Assembly (NCBI RefSeq): GCF_900096915.1
Contig: NZ_FMYK01000018.1
Location: forward strand, 1 to 6,255
Reading direction: 5' to 3'
Source: Acinetobacter marinus
GTDB lineage: Bacteria > Pseudomonadota > Gammaproteobacteria > Pseudomonadales > Moraxellaceae
DNA length: 6,255 nucleotides
Each line of letters opens with the position of its first letter. Within the stretch, counting starts at the first letter, position 1. Shown here piece by piece: positions 1-6,162 of this stretch. The notes under the pieces are model-generated. The model had not been told where the DNA came from, made no database searches, and worked only from the letters and a program-made list of their open reading frames with translations. The position numbers and the translations under genes are program-made.

Positions 1-72
1 GGAACCTATGCCTTATGTTCAATGTGTATTGGTGTCGGGCAAGGTATTGCCATGATTATTCAACGGGTTTAA
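1..72 (+). CDS. catF: Beta-ketoadipyl-CoA thiolase, C-terminal end (partial)
   Basis: This is the last 23 codons plus the TAA stop of a thiolase whose 5' part lies outside the window. The visible tail contains CIGVGQG at about residues 9-15 of the fragment. This is the C-terminal C-x-G-x-G thiolase motif, whose cysteine acts as the catalytic base. The ending GIAMIIQRV is typical of the PcaF/CatF family. The enzyme cleaves 3-oxoadipyl-CoA with CoA to succinyl-CoA and acetyl-CoA, the last step of the beta-ketoadipate pathway, in the cytoplasm. The next gene on the same strand is the enol-lactonase, 59 bases on, so the two are probably co-transcribed. The symbol catF rather than pcaF rests on that direct F-D adjacency. 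With only the tail visible, another acetyl-CoA acyltransferase is possible, but the neighbour makes it unlikely. Confidence 0.85.
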   Translation, partial: GTYALCSMCIGVGQGIAMIIQRV

Positions 73-87
73 TACAGCGTTAAGGAT

Positions 88-100
88 TGCGGTCACCGCA
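88..100. repeat. GC-rich dyad between thiolase and lactonase genes
   Basis: TGCGGT and ACCGCA flank a single central C, giving a 13-base near-perfect palindrome in the 59-base gap between the two genes. As RNA it could form a short hairpin with a 5 bp stem and TCA loop. There is no T-run after it, so it is not a standard terminator. A role in mRNA processing or translation coupling is speculative. Confidence 0.4.
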
Positions 101-131
101 TTGATTGAATCAACAAACAGAGCAGATAAGC

Positions 132-917
132 ATGACATTTTTTCAACATCAAGATCTAGAAATCCACTATGAAACTTTCGGCGATCCAAAGCAACCAAGC
201 CTTGTTTTTTCGAATTCGCTCGGCACCAATTATGGCATGTGGCAAAAGCAAATTAATGCACTGAAAAAATCCTTTTATCTGATCTGTTATGACACTCGAG
301 GGCATGGTCACTCATCTGCACCTGATGGTGCCTATCAATTGTCACAGCTGGGTGAAGATGTGATTGCGCTACTCAATCATTTAGGGATTCGTAAAGCATT
401 CTTTTGTGGCATTTCGATGGGCGGATTGATTGGACAATGGCTTGCCATACACTATCCTGAACGCTTTGAAAAAATCTTGATCGCCAATACCGCTGCCAAA
501 ATTGGAACAGCCAGCGCATGGCATGAACGTGCCAATTTGGTACGCCAACAAGGTTTAAAACCCATCGCCGACAGCGCAGCAAGTCGCTGGTTTACGCCAG
601 AATTTATTGAAAATCACTGTAATTTGGTCAGCACGTTGTGTAATGATCTTGCCATTGCTAGTGCGGCAGGCTACGCCAATTGCTGTGAAGCCTTAGCGCA
701 AGCTGACCTACGTACAGACATTGAAAATATCACCCTGCCCGTCATCATTATCGCTGGACAACTAGATCCCGTGACAACGGTCGAAGATGCACAATTCATG
801 CATCAATGCATCGCACAGAGTCAACTGTTTGAGCTCGATGCCTCACATATTTCAAACATTGAACAAGCCGATCAGTTTAACGACATCATCATGAGCGCAT
901 TTCAAGCTCAGCAATGA
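132..917 (+). CDS. catD: 3-oxoadipate enol-lactonase (alpha/beta hydrolase)
   Basis: A 261-residue cytoplasmic alpha/beta-hydrolase that hydrolyses 3-oxoadipate enol-lactone to 3-oxoadipate (beta-ketoadipate). The segment SNSLGTN at residues 27-33 is the family's oxyanion-loop region. The nucleophile elbow G-I-S-M-G-G puts the catalytic Ser at 95. The acid is probably Asp212 in AGQLDPVT, and the base is His239 in DASHISN. The length matches the family (about 260-267). The ATG at 132 is chosen over an in-frame TTG at 105 because it gives the usual short N-terminus (MTFFQHQDLEIHYE) and an ATG start; neither has a strong Shine-Dalgarno. It lies 59 bases after the thiolase stop, consistent with an operon. 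Acinetobacter carries catD and pcaD paralogues. The missing pcaB between F and D favours catD, but sequence alone cannot settle the symbol. Confidence 0.9.
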   Translation: MTFFQHQDLEIHYETFGDPKQPSLVFSNSLGTNYGMWQKQINALKKSFYLICYDTRGHGHSSAPDGAYQLSQLGEDVIALLNHLGIRKAFFCGISMGGLIGQWLAIHYPERFEKILIANTAAKIGTASAWHERANLVRQQGLKPIADSAASRWFTPEFIENHCNLVSTLCNDLAIASAAGYANCCEALAQADLRTDIENITLPVIIIAGQLDPVTTVEDAQFMHQCIAQSQLFELDASHISNIEQADQFNDIIMSAFQAQQ

Positions 918-937
918 AATATTAACCGTTATCGTTC

Positions 938-958
938 TGAATATTGAAATAATATTCA
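938..958. repeat. AT-rich inverted repeat (8 bp arms)
   Basis: TGAATATT (938-945) and AATATTCA (951-958) are perfect reverse complements separated by GAAAT. The repeat starts 21 bases after the lactonase stop. The arms are too AT-rich and lack the T-run of an intrinsic terminator, so this may be a protein-binding dyad or simply AT-rich symmetry. Confidence 0.4.
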
Positions 959-961
959 TAT

Positions 962-982
962 AATTATCCCATGATGATAATT
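962..982. repeat. AT-rich inverted repeat (7 bp arms)
   Basis: AATTATC (962-968) and GATAATT (976-982) are reverse complements with a 7-base spacer. It sits immediately after the 938-958 repeat, and their centres are about 24 bases apart. Function unknown; chance is possible in DNA this AT-rich. Confidence 0.35.
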
Positions 983-1108
983 TAAATAAATAACCATTTT
1001 TAATCCAATAATGATTTAATACTTTTTGAGTTATAAAAATATTTCAAAATTTGACACATTTTCGAAATACCCACCTCAAGCAGACATTAATATCGGGTTT
1101 ATTTTATT

Positions 1109-1138
1109 TTGCATACCTAATAAGTATAAAGATATATG
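1109..1138 (+). promoter_or_regulatory. Weak candidate promoter overlapping the operator
   Basis: TTGCAT (1109-1114) and TATATG (1133-1138) are 18 bases apart, and a TATAAA also lies at 1125-1130. These would place a sigma-70-like promoter on top of the ATAC-N7-GTAT site, where a bound regulator would repress. An alternative reading is a poor, activator-dependent promoter further down (TTGGAC at 1148-1153 with TAACTT at 1172-1177, start near 1184), which would put the operator centre about 64 bases upstream of the start, as in many LysR-activated promoters. Neither match is strong. Confidence 0.25.
1113..1127 (+). promoter_or_regulatory. Putative CatM/BenM (LysR-type) operator, ATAC-N7-GTAT
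   Basis: ATAC (1113-1116), seven bases, then GTAT (1124-1127) form a perfect dyad that also satisfies the general LysR T-N11-A rule (T1114, A1126). ATAC-N7-GTAT is the known high-affinity consensus of the Acinetobacter regulators CatM and BenM, which respond to cis,cis-muconate (BenM also to benzoate). Its centre is 96 bases before the permease ATG, a sensible position for an activator site. A degenerate second element, ATAT-N7-GTTT, is centred 21 bases downstream (1134-1148), two helical turns away, but lacks T-N11-A. Position and motif are seen; binding is inferred. Confidence 0.65.
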
Positions 1139-1203
1139 CAATCGGTTTTGGACATTTCATTGAATAAAAAATAACTTTATCAATAAGTAAAAAACTTCAC
1201 AAC

Positions 1204-1212
1204 AGGAGGTGA
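1204..1212 (+). promoter_or_regulatory. Strong Shine-Dalgarno for the permease
   Basis: AGGAGGTGA is fully complementary to the 3' end of 16S rRNA and lies just before the ATG at 1216 (6 bases from AGGAGG). It fixes the start codon and is clearly the best ribosome-binding site in the window, suggesting efficient translation. Confidence 0.85.
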
Positions 1213-1215
1213 AGC

Positions 1216-2583
1216 ATGCAAAGCGAGCAGATTAATGTCAGCGATATTGTTGATCATGCCAAATTTTCAGGATTCCATTGGACTGTTTTATTATGGTGTC
1301 TATTTATTATTATCTTTGATGGATATGATCTCATTGTATATGGTGTGGCACTACCATTATTAATGCAAGAATGGGCATTAACTGCCGTACAAGCAGGATT
1401 ATTAGCCAGCGCCGCTTTATTCGGCATGATGTTCGGTGCCATGTTTTTCGGCACATTATCCGACAAGCTCGGTCGTAAAAAAACCATTATGATTTGTGTC
1501 GGTTTATTTAGTGGTTTTACCTTTTTATGTGCTTTTGCCAAAGATCCTGTCTCATTTGCGATTTTACGCTTCCTTGCTGGCTTAGGCATTGGCGGTGTGA
1601 TGCCGATCTGTGTGGCGCTGACCTCTGAATATGCACCAAAACGCATGCGTAGCACCATGGTTGCCATCATGTTCAGTGGCTATGCGATTGGCGGCATGAT
1701 GTCTGCCCTGCTTGGTGCATGGTTGGTTGCAGATCATGGTTGGAACATTATGTTTTATATCGCAGGCATTCCGTTGTTGTTACTTCCAATTATTTGGAAA
1801 TTCCTACCAGAATCTTTAATGTTTCTTGTAAAAAAAGGACGTCAAGACGAAGCCAAGAAAAATCTATCATTAATTTCCCCAGAAACCGTGGTTACGGCAA
1901 ATACCACACTAAAACTCAATGAATCAACTGAAGACAATGATGCGCCATTACCCGCATTATTTCAGCGTGGACGTGGCTTTAGCACCATTATGTTTTGGAT
2001 CGCATTCTTCATGTGCTTATTAATGGTTTACGCCCTCGCCAGTTGGTTGCCAAAATTGATGATTCAAGCGGGTTATTCACTCGGTGCAAGTATGCTGTTC
2101 TTATTTGCGCTCAATATCGGTGGAATGATCGGTGCGATTGGTGGTGGCTATTTATCAGACCGCTTCCATATCAAAAAAGTCTTGGTGGCGATGTTTGTTT
2201 TCGGTGCGATTGCATTGATCTTACTTGGATTTAATAGTCCTGCATTTGTCCTTTACAGCTTGATTGCCGTTGCGGGTGCGACCACGATCGGTTCACAAAT
2301 TCTGCTTTATACCTTTGTTGCGCAATATTATCCAACAGCAGCACGCTCGACTGGAATGGGATGGGCGTCAGGCATTGGACGGATTGGTGCGATTGTCGGT
2401 CCAGTATTAACTGGTGCATTGTTAACCTTACATCTACCCCATCACATGAACTTTTTGGCAATCGCCATCCCAGGTGCAATCGCAGCATTAGCGATCTTCC
2501 TCGTCAACCTTCGAGCTTCGGTTGATGGTGTACAAGCTGCCAGCCAAATGCAACAGCCCAACCAAAAAGTGACTCAATCTTAG
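1216..2583 (+). CDS. Aromatic acid/H+ symporter, MFS AAHS family (BenK/PcaK-like)
   Basis: A 455-residue inner-membrane permease of the major facilitator superfamily with about 12 helices. Helix 1 contains FDGYD at residues 34-38, the acidic D-G-x-D signature of the AAHS family; in PcaK the corresponding aspartates are needed for transport. Loop 2-3 has G-x-L-S-D-K-L-G-R-K-K at 79-89 (MFS motif A), and loop 8-9 has the matching GGYLSDRFHIKK at 309-320. Helix 4 carries RFLAGLGIGG at 118-127, followed by SEYAPKRMRS. A hydrophilic central loop (about 204-255) separates the two halves. The family imports benzoate, 4-hydroxybenzoate, vanillate or cis,cis-muconate with protons. The N-terminus (INVSDIVDHAKFSGFHW) resembles BenK-type permeases, but substrate cannot be read from sequence, so no symbol is given. 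The CatM/BenM-like site upstream and the catF-catD genes point to benzoate or muconate. The porin gene follows 100 bases later. Confidence 0.9.
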   Translation: MQSEQINVSDIVDHAKFSGFHWTVLLWCLFIIIFDGYDLIVYGVALPLLMQEWALTAVQAGLLASAALFGMMFGAMFFGTLSDKLGRKKTIMICVGLFSGFTFLCAFAKDPVSFAILRFLAGLGIGGVMPICVALTSEYAPKRMRSTMVAIMFSGYAIGGMMSALLGAWLVADHGWNIMFYIAGIPLLLLPIIWKFLPESLMFLVKKGRQDEAKKNLSLISPETVVTANTTLKLNESTEDNDAPLPALFQRGRGFSTIMFWIAFFMCLLMVYALASWLPKLMIQAGYSLGASMLFLFALNIGGMIGAIGGGYLSDRFHIKKVLVAMFVFGAIALILLGFNSPAFVLYSLIAVAGATTIGSQILLYTFVAQYYPTAARSTGMGWASGIGRIGAIVGPVLTGALLTLHLPHHMNFLAIAIPGAIAALAIFLVNLRASVDGVQAASQMQQPNQKVTQS

Positions 2584-2635
2584 TTCGGCTTTTTATCTAC
2601 TTTCAATTAACCAATTTCTATCACCCTATCTCAAC

Positions 2636-2661
2636 GGCGCATTCAACAGACTGAATGCGTC
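2636..2661 (+). repeat. Intercistronic hairpin between permease and porin genes
   Basis: CGCATTCA (2638-2645) and TGAATGCG (2652-2659) are perfect reverse complements around the 6-base loop ACAGAC. A G-U and a G-C pair extend the stem to 10 bp (2636-2661). The bases after it are CCACACAAATGG, not a T-run, so it is a poor intrinsic terminator; TTTTT appears only at 2676-2680. It ends 22 bases before the porin ATG. It may set differential expression or mRNA stability within a permease-porin operon. Confidence 0.55.
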
Positions 2662-2683
2662 CCCACACAAATGGATTTTTGAT

Positions 2684-3967
2684 ATGAAACGACTTCAAAC
2701 ACATTTCCGCCGCCAGCAACTCATGCTCGCAATCACTGCCACTTTATGCACGCAAGTTAGCTTTTCCGCTGAAATCACCGATGCAGAGCTCAATGATTTA
2801 CGCCAGCAAATCGCAGAATTACGCAATCAAGTCGCTGCGTTACAAGCACAGCCTGTCGCAATAACAAGCCAAACCACCGACACCAAGACCTTATCCATGC
2901 CTCAGCCCAAGCTCTCGTTCAAAACCAAAGCGGGTGCTGATCTGAACTTTTATGGATTTGTTCGTGCTGATGCGTCTTATCAAGCCAAAGGTGCGTCGAC
3001 CATGTATAACAATATCAGCGCAGTGCCACTAGAAGGCACGGCTGAAGAAGACAAGCAACAAGATCGCTTCCAAGCCACCGCCACGGCGACGCGTTTTGGT
3101 ATGGATTTCAAAACGCCAACCGCAATCGGTGATGTCGGCGGAAAAATCGAAATGGATTTCTTTGGAGGCTCGACACGTGATCAATTCCGTATTCGCCACG
3201 CCTATCTGACCTACGCCAATTGGTTGGTCGGTCAAACATGGTCGAACTTTATCGCTCCTGAATATTTACCTGAATCACTGGATGCAGCAACCTATGTCGG
3301 TGGGTCGCTACAACGTGTACCTATTGTCAAATACACCGATAACATTACCGACAAAACCAATTTTGCAGTCAGCGTCGAAGATCCTAAATATAACACTCGC
3401 TCTGATCCTGATAATGAAATGCGTCTGCCAGCCTTAGTCGGACGCATCAATCATAAGTTTGATAATGGCTCAGTCATCTCTGGACGTAGTTTTGTCGCTG
3501 AGAAAAAAACCACTGAAGATGAAAATGTATCATGGGGACTTGGACTGGGTGGAAAATATCAAATCACACCCGAAACAATGCTCAAGGCAGATTATTATCA
3601 TGTCAAAGGCGATGGAAAATTCTTATTCTGGGCAAACAGTGGCTATGTCCTCGATGAAGATAACCAAATGCATAGCAATGAATTTGACGTCTTCACTGTG
3701 GGTTTAAGCCATAGCTTTAGTCCAAAACTACGCTCAACCATCGGCTATGGCTATATGAAAGCTGATGATAATAACGAATTTGCTGAACTCAGCTATGACG
3801 ATACCTCACAAAATAAATCATTGTGGCAAGGTTGGGTCAATGCGATCTATAAACCTTATACGCCGATTGAGCTCGGTGTGGAATATGTCTATGGTGAGCG
3901 TGAAACATTTGATGGACAAAATGGTATAGATAACCGTATCAACATGATGGCGGTTTATCACTTCTAA
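2684..3967 (+). CDS. DcaP-type outer-membrane porin
   Basis: A 427-residue precursor. Residues 1-29 are a Sec signal peptide: the basic start MKRLQTHFRR, a hydrophobic core, and cleavage near SFSA-E at 28-30. Residues 33-57 have heptad-like Leu/Ile spacing (ELNDLRQQIAELRNQVAALQ), matching the periplasmic coiled coil of trimeric DcaP porins. After a linker rich in Q, T and P, the barrel begins near LNFYGFVRADASYQ (87-100) and continues through conserved DcaP-like stretches such as RFGMDFKTP, KIEMDFFGG, RIRHAYLTY and LVGQTWSNF. It ends in YHF, the C-terminal aromatic signal for BAM-mediated insertion. DcaP proteins pass small anionic compounds such as dicarboxylates. Here it lies directly behind an aromatic acid permease, so uptake of an aromatic or dicarboxylic acid across the outer membrane is inferred. 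The coiled coil argues against an OprD/BenP-type porin. The ribosome-binding site is weak (ATGGA, 8 bases before the ATG). A strong terminator follows. Confidence 0.88.
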   Translation: MKRLQTHFRRQQLMLAITATLCTQVSFSAEITDAELNDLRQQIAELRNQVAALQAQPVAITSQTTDTKTLSMPQPKLSFKTKAGADLNFYGFVRADASYQAKGASTMYNNISAVPLEGTAEEDKQQDRFQATATATRFGMDFKTPTAIGDVGGKIEMDFFGGSTRDQFRIRHAYLTYANWLVGQTWSNFIAPEYLPESLDAATYVGGSLQRVPIVKYTDNITDKTNFAVSVEDPKYNTRSDPDNEMRLPALVGRINHKFDNGSVISGRSFVAEKKTTEDENVSWGLGLGGKYQITPETMLKADYYHVKGDGKFLFWANSGYVLDEDNQMHSNEFDVFTVGLSHSFSPKLRSTIGYGYMKADDNNEFAELSYDDTSQNKSLWQGWVNAIYKPYTPIELGVEYVYGERETFDGQNGIDNRINMMAVYHF

Positions 3968-4001
3968 CATCAAATCCCAATGCGTTAATAACGTGAATCA
4001 G

Positions 4002-4038
4002 GGCATCTTCCCCAAGCAGTTTGGTGAAGATGCCTTTT
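4002..4038 (+). terminator. Rho-independent terminator after porin gene
   Basis: GGCATCTTC (4002-4010) pairs perfectly with GAAGATGCC (4026-4034). Inside this, CCAA (4012-4015) pairs with TTGG (4021-4024) after one C/T mismatch, leaving loop GCAGT. TTTT follows at 4035-4038, within a T-rich stretch. It ends the permease-porin transcript and separates it from the lipoprotein gene. Confidence 0.9.
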
Positions 4039-4104
4039 AACATATTTTATTTTTCATCATCAACGATTTCCGCTAAGCTGAATGATATGTATGGAGATCA
4101 AGTC

Positions 4105-4746
4105 ATGTCATCGTTTCAACCGATTAAAATCATTCAAGCTCTAACAATTTCTATTGTTTTGGCAACACTGGTCGGTTGTGCCAGCACCCCAAAACAACCG
4201 AGAACGTTTAACCAACTCGGACAATTCCAAGAAATTCCACTCAATCAAAATAGCTACCGTATCGGCTTTCGCACGCATCCCGATGCATCTTACGGCTATG
4301 CCGAAGAGGTGACCTTACTCAAATCTGCTCAAGTAACCGTGCAGCAGGGCTTTGATGCATTTAAAGTCATCGATGACCCAACCAATCGCACCAATCAGCA
4401 GCAGCAACGACAAACCGTGGTCTATCCGAGCCGACCGTATTATTCTTCTTTTGGCTTCCACGATCGCTTCTATGATCCGTTCTATCGCCCCTATTGGCAC
4501 GATCCTTTCTTTGATACCCCCTATGTGGTCAATGTCGATCCCGTTGAAGTTGCCTATACTATCCAAATGTTTCAGAGCAACATGGCGCCAAGCGATGCAT
4601 TTGATGCACGGCGTATTCTTGAAGCGATTGGTGGAAAATATGGACTCCGTGCAGATGGTTCGGTGACCTTAGCAAGCCCGACACCAAACACGCCTGCGTC
4701 AACTACGCCAGCATCAAATACACCTGTGAAAACAACAACACCATGA
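4105..4746 (+). CDS. Putative outer-membrane lipoprotein, CC0125/CC1285-like
   Basis: A 213-residue lipoprotein. A type II signal peptide (residues 1-24) ends in the lipobox L-V-G-C with Cys25 as the acylated residue. Ala26 at +2 does not signal inner-membrane retention, so outer-membrane sorting is likely. Residues 51-91 (YRIGFRTHP...EEVTLLKSAQVTVQQGFDAFKVID) match the pattern I associate with CC0125/CC1285-type lipoproteins, where a YRI-F strand precedes a helix with LL-A-x-x-T and QG-F. A Gln-rich turn follows. Residues 107-140 are extremely aromatic, with 16 of 34 being Y, F, W or H and repeated DPFY/DPFF units. The C-terminus (190-213) is a Pro/Thr/Ser/Ala tail. The ATG at 4105 is chosen over upstream in-frame starts because GGAG lies 8 bases before it and it gives a clean signal peptide; an in-frame TTG at 4021 lies inside the preceding terminator. 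No precise function is known. Confidence 0.8.
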   Translation: MSSFQPIKIIQALTISIVLATLVGCASTPKQPRTFNQLGQFQEIPLNQNSYRIGFRTHPDASYGYAEEVTLLKSAQVTVQQGFDAFKVIDDPTNRTNQQQQRQTVVYPSRPYYSSFGFHDRFYDPFYRPYWHDPFFDTPYVVNVDPVEVAYTIQMFQSNMAPSDAFDARRILEAIGGKYGLRADGSVTLASPTPNTPASTTPASNTPVKTTTP

Positions 4747-4759
4747 CAATGTGACAATG
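4744..4759 (+). repeat. Tandem 8-base repeat at lipoprotein stop
   Basis: TGACAATG occurs twice head to tail, and a third partial copy (ACAAC) follows. The first TGA is the lipoprotein stop codon. It is short and could be slippage or chance. Confidence 0.4.
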
Positions 4760-4795
4760 ACAACCTGATTCACCTGTATAGGAAATAAATCGTCG

Positions 4796-6118
4796 ATGAC
4801 CGACAACAGCGCACACACCGTGATCGAAGCCGAAGTTCCCAGTCTAAATCGCTCCAAACGATTGGCAAGTATCGCACTGATTATTGCGGTATGCAGTTGG
4901 CTGGCATTGATGATTCTTGCCAAAGTATTTCCTGAATATCTGTGGCTTTTTCATATTCTGATGCTCTCCGCCGAAGCGGGTGTGGTGGGTGGCTTGGCAG
5001 ATTGGTACGCCATCACCGTACTGTTTCGCAATCCTTTTGGCAAAATGCCACTGCCCAAACTGCTTCGTGATCACACCGAGATTATCCCCAGAAATAAAGC
5101 CCGTATTGCTGAGTCGATGGGAAAATTCGTACAAGAAAACTTCCTCTCGCCAACGGTAGTGCAAAATAGTTTAGCCAAATTTGACCTAAGCCTTGCCAGC
5201 GCACAATGGCTACAACAACAGCAAAATAGCCAAAAAATCGTCGATGTGGTGCAGTTTGGTGTGCCGAAAATCTTTGAATTTGTTGAACAACAGCAAATTA
5301 GCAACTTCATTCAAGACAACAGCATCCAGTGGCTAAAAAGCACAAAATTCAATAACTTACTCAGTGAAATGTTACGTGCAGTGCTCGACAATGACTTTCA
5401 TCAAGAGGTGCTACAACGTGGTTTAGACATGGCACATCAATGGGTCAAAGAAAATCCTAAACGCACCTATCAACTCACTGAAAAACTCTTTAGCGAACTC
5501 GGTGTCGGTACGCTGGCGCGTGGCGCAACATGGATTGGTATCGATGTACAACAACGCACCATCAACGCCTTTATCAGCAAAGTCGAGCAAATACTTGCCG
5601 ATCCTGAACATCCGTGGCGCATGCAAATCGAACAGCAAGCCCGCAAAGTCATGGAACAGCTTGCTGATCCTGATAGCGAAATCAGTCTAAAATTAAATGA
5701 AAGTAAAAATAAATTGCTCGACAGCCCGCAACTGGTGAACTTTATCGGTAGCTCTGTGGCGATTCTCTGCAATGCGATCAAACAAGATTTGGAACAAGAA
5801 AACTCTGGTATCGCCAGTAACCTACATGCTGTGATCATGCAACTTGGGCAAAATATCGAACGCAATCAAGCGGTGCGTGAAGTATTTAATCAACGCTTTA
5901 GTCAAATCGCCGTGCAACTCAGCAGTGACTATAGCGATAAGGTGATTCGCTTTATCAGTGAGCGTATTCATGAGTGGGATTCACATGAGATGATCGATAA
6001 GATCGAAACCGAAGTCGGTGGCGACCTACACATGATCCGTGTCAATGGTGTCGTAGTTGGTGCCTTTATTGGACTATGTTTGGGGATATTCCGAGCTGTG
6101 GTCGAGCATTTTATCTAG
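4796..6118 (+). CDS. DUF445 family inner-membrane protein (YjiN-like)
   Basis: A 440-residue protein of unknown biochemical role. The N-terminal half shows the DUF445 hallmark: two hydrophobic segments (about 22-42 and 49-76) running into AEAGVVGGLADWYAITVLFRNPFG at 59-82, then IIPRNKARIAESMGKFVQENFL at 96-117. The middle (about 120-400) is a long, mostly helical, Gln-rich soluble region. The C-terminus has the second family signature, IETEVGGDLHMIRVNGVVVG, leading into a final membrane helix (about 415-437). The full length and both signatures indicate an intact gene. AGGA at 4780-4783 precedes the ATG by 12 bases, a rather long spacing. It begins 49 bases after the lipoprotein stop with no terminator between, so co-transcription is likely. 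No clear intrinsic terminator follows, only T-rich sequence. Confidence 0.9.
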   Translation: MTDNSAHTVIEAEVPSLNRSKRLASIALIIAVCSWLALMILAKVFPEYLWLFHILMLSAEAGVVGGLADWYAITVLFRNPFGKMPLPKLLRDHTEIIPRNKARIAESMGKFVQENFLSPTVVQNSLAKFDLSLASAQWLQQQQNSQKIVDVVQFGVPKIFEFVEQQQISNFIQDNSIQWLKSTKFNNLLSEMLRAVLDNDFHQEVLQRGLDMAHQWVKENPKRTYQLTEKLFSELGVGTLARGATWIGIDVQQRTINAFISKVEQILADPEHPWRMQIEQQARKVMEQLADPDSEISLKLNESKNKLLDSPQLVNFIGSSVAILCNAIKQDLEQENSGIASNLHAVIMQLGQNIERNQAVREVFNQRFSQIAVQLSSDYSDKVIRFISERIHEWDSHEMIDKIETEVGGDLHMIRVNGVVVGAFIGLCLGIFRAVVEHFI

Positions 6119-6162
6119 TTTTTTTATTTGGGTGTTTTTTATCTGGTTTTGTTATTTAGATA

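Larger units (their letters stand above)
918..1215 (+). promoter_or_regulatory. AT-rich regulatory gap upstream of permease gene
   Basis: This stretch of 298 bases has no credible gene. It is much more AT-rich than the flanking genes. From left to right it holds two AT-rich inverted repeats (938-958 and 962-982), a CatM/BenM-type operator (1113-1127) and a strong Shine-Dalgarno (1204-1212). Neither inverted repeat is followed by a T-run, so no clear terminator for the lactonase operon is visible. Size and content suggest the permease gene starts its own transcript here. Confidence 0.6.

Noticed and set aside
105..131. Nine-residue N-terminal extension of the lactonase from TTG 105
   Set aside because: The nearest AAGGA (82-86) is too far away, the extra residues are not typical of the family, and ATG 132 gives the usual length.
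1051..1056. A perfect TTGACA -35 hexamer upstream of the permease gene
   Set aside because: At 16-18 bases downstream the sequence is around CCACCTCA, with nothing resembling a -10, so it is probably chance.
1254..1670. 138-residue minus-strand open frame inside the permease gene
   Set aside because: It is antisense to conserved MFS helices, with composition dictated by the coding strand and no recognisable domain or ribosome-binding site.
2684..3967. Reading the porin as an OprD/BenP-family channel
   Set aside because: The N-terminal coiled coil and the barrel motifs fit DcaP-type porins better than OprD.
4021..4104. Longer 241-residue form of the lipoprotein starting at TTG 4021
   Set aside because: The start lies inside the downstream arm of the terminator, has no Shine-Dalgarno, and would bury the signal peptide 28 residues in. 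ATG 4105 has GGAG and a clean lipobox protein.
4751..4782. Promoter for the DUF445 gene (GTGACA with TATAGG)
   Set aside because: The hexamers are about 20 bases apart and the -10 is poor, so co-transcription with the lipoprotein gene is simpler.
5470..5865. 131-residue Cys/Ser-rich minus-strand open frame inside the DUF445 gene
   Set aside because: It is antisense to a conserved intact gene; the odd composition is the complement of its Gln, Leu and Ala codons.
6119..6160. Terminator after the DUF445 gene in the T-rich stretch
   Set aside because: Several T-runs are present but no stem precedes them, so an intrinsic terminator cannot be supported.
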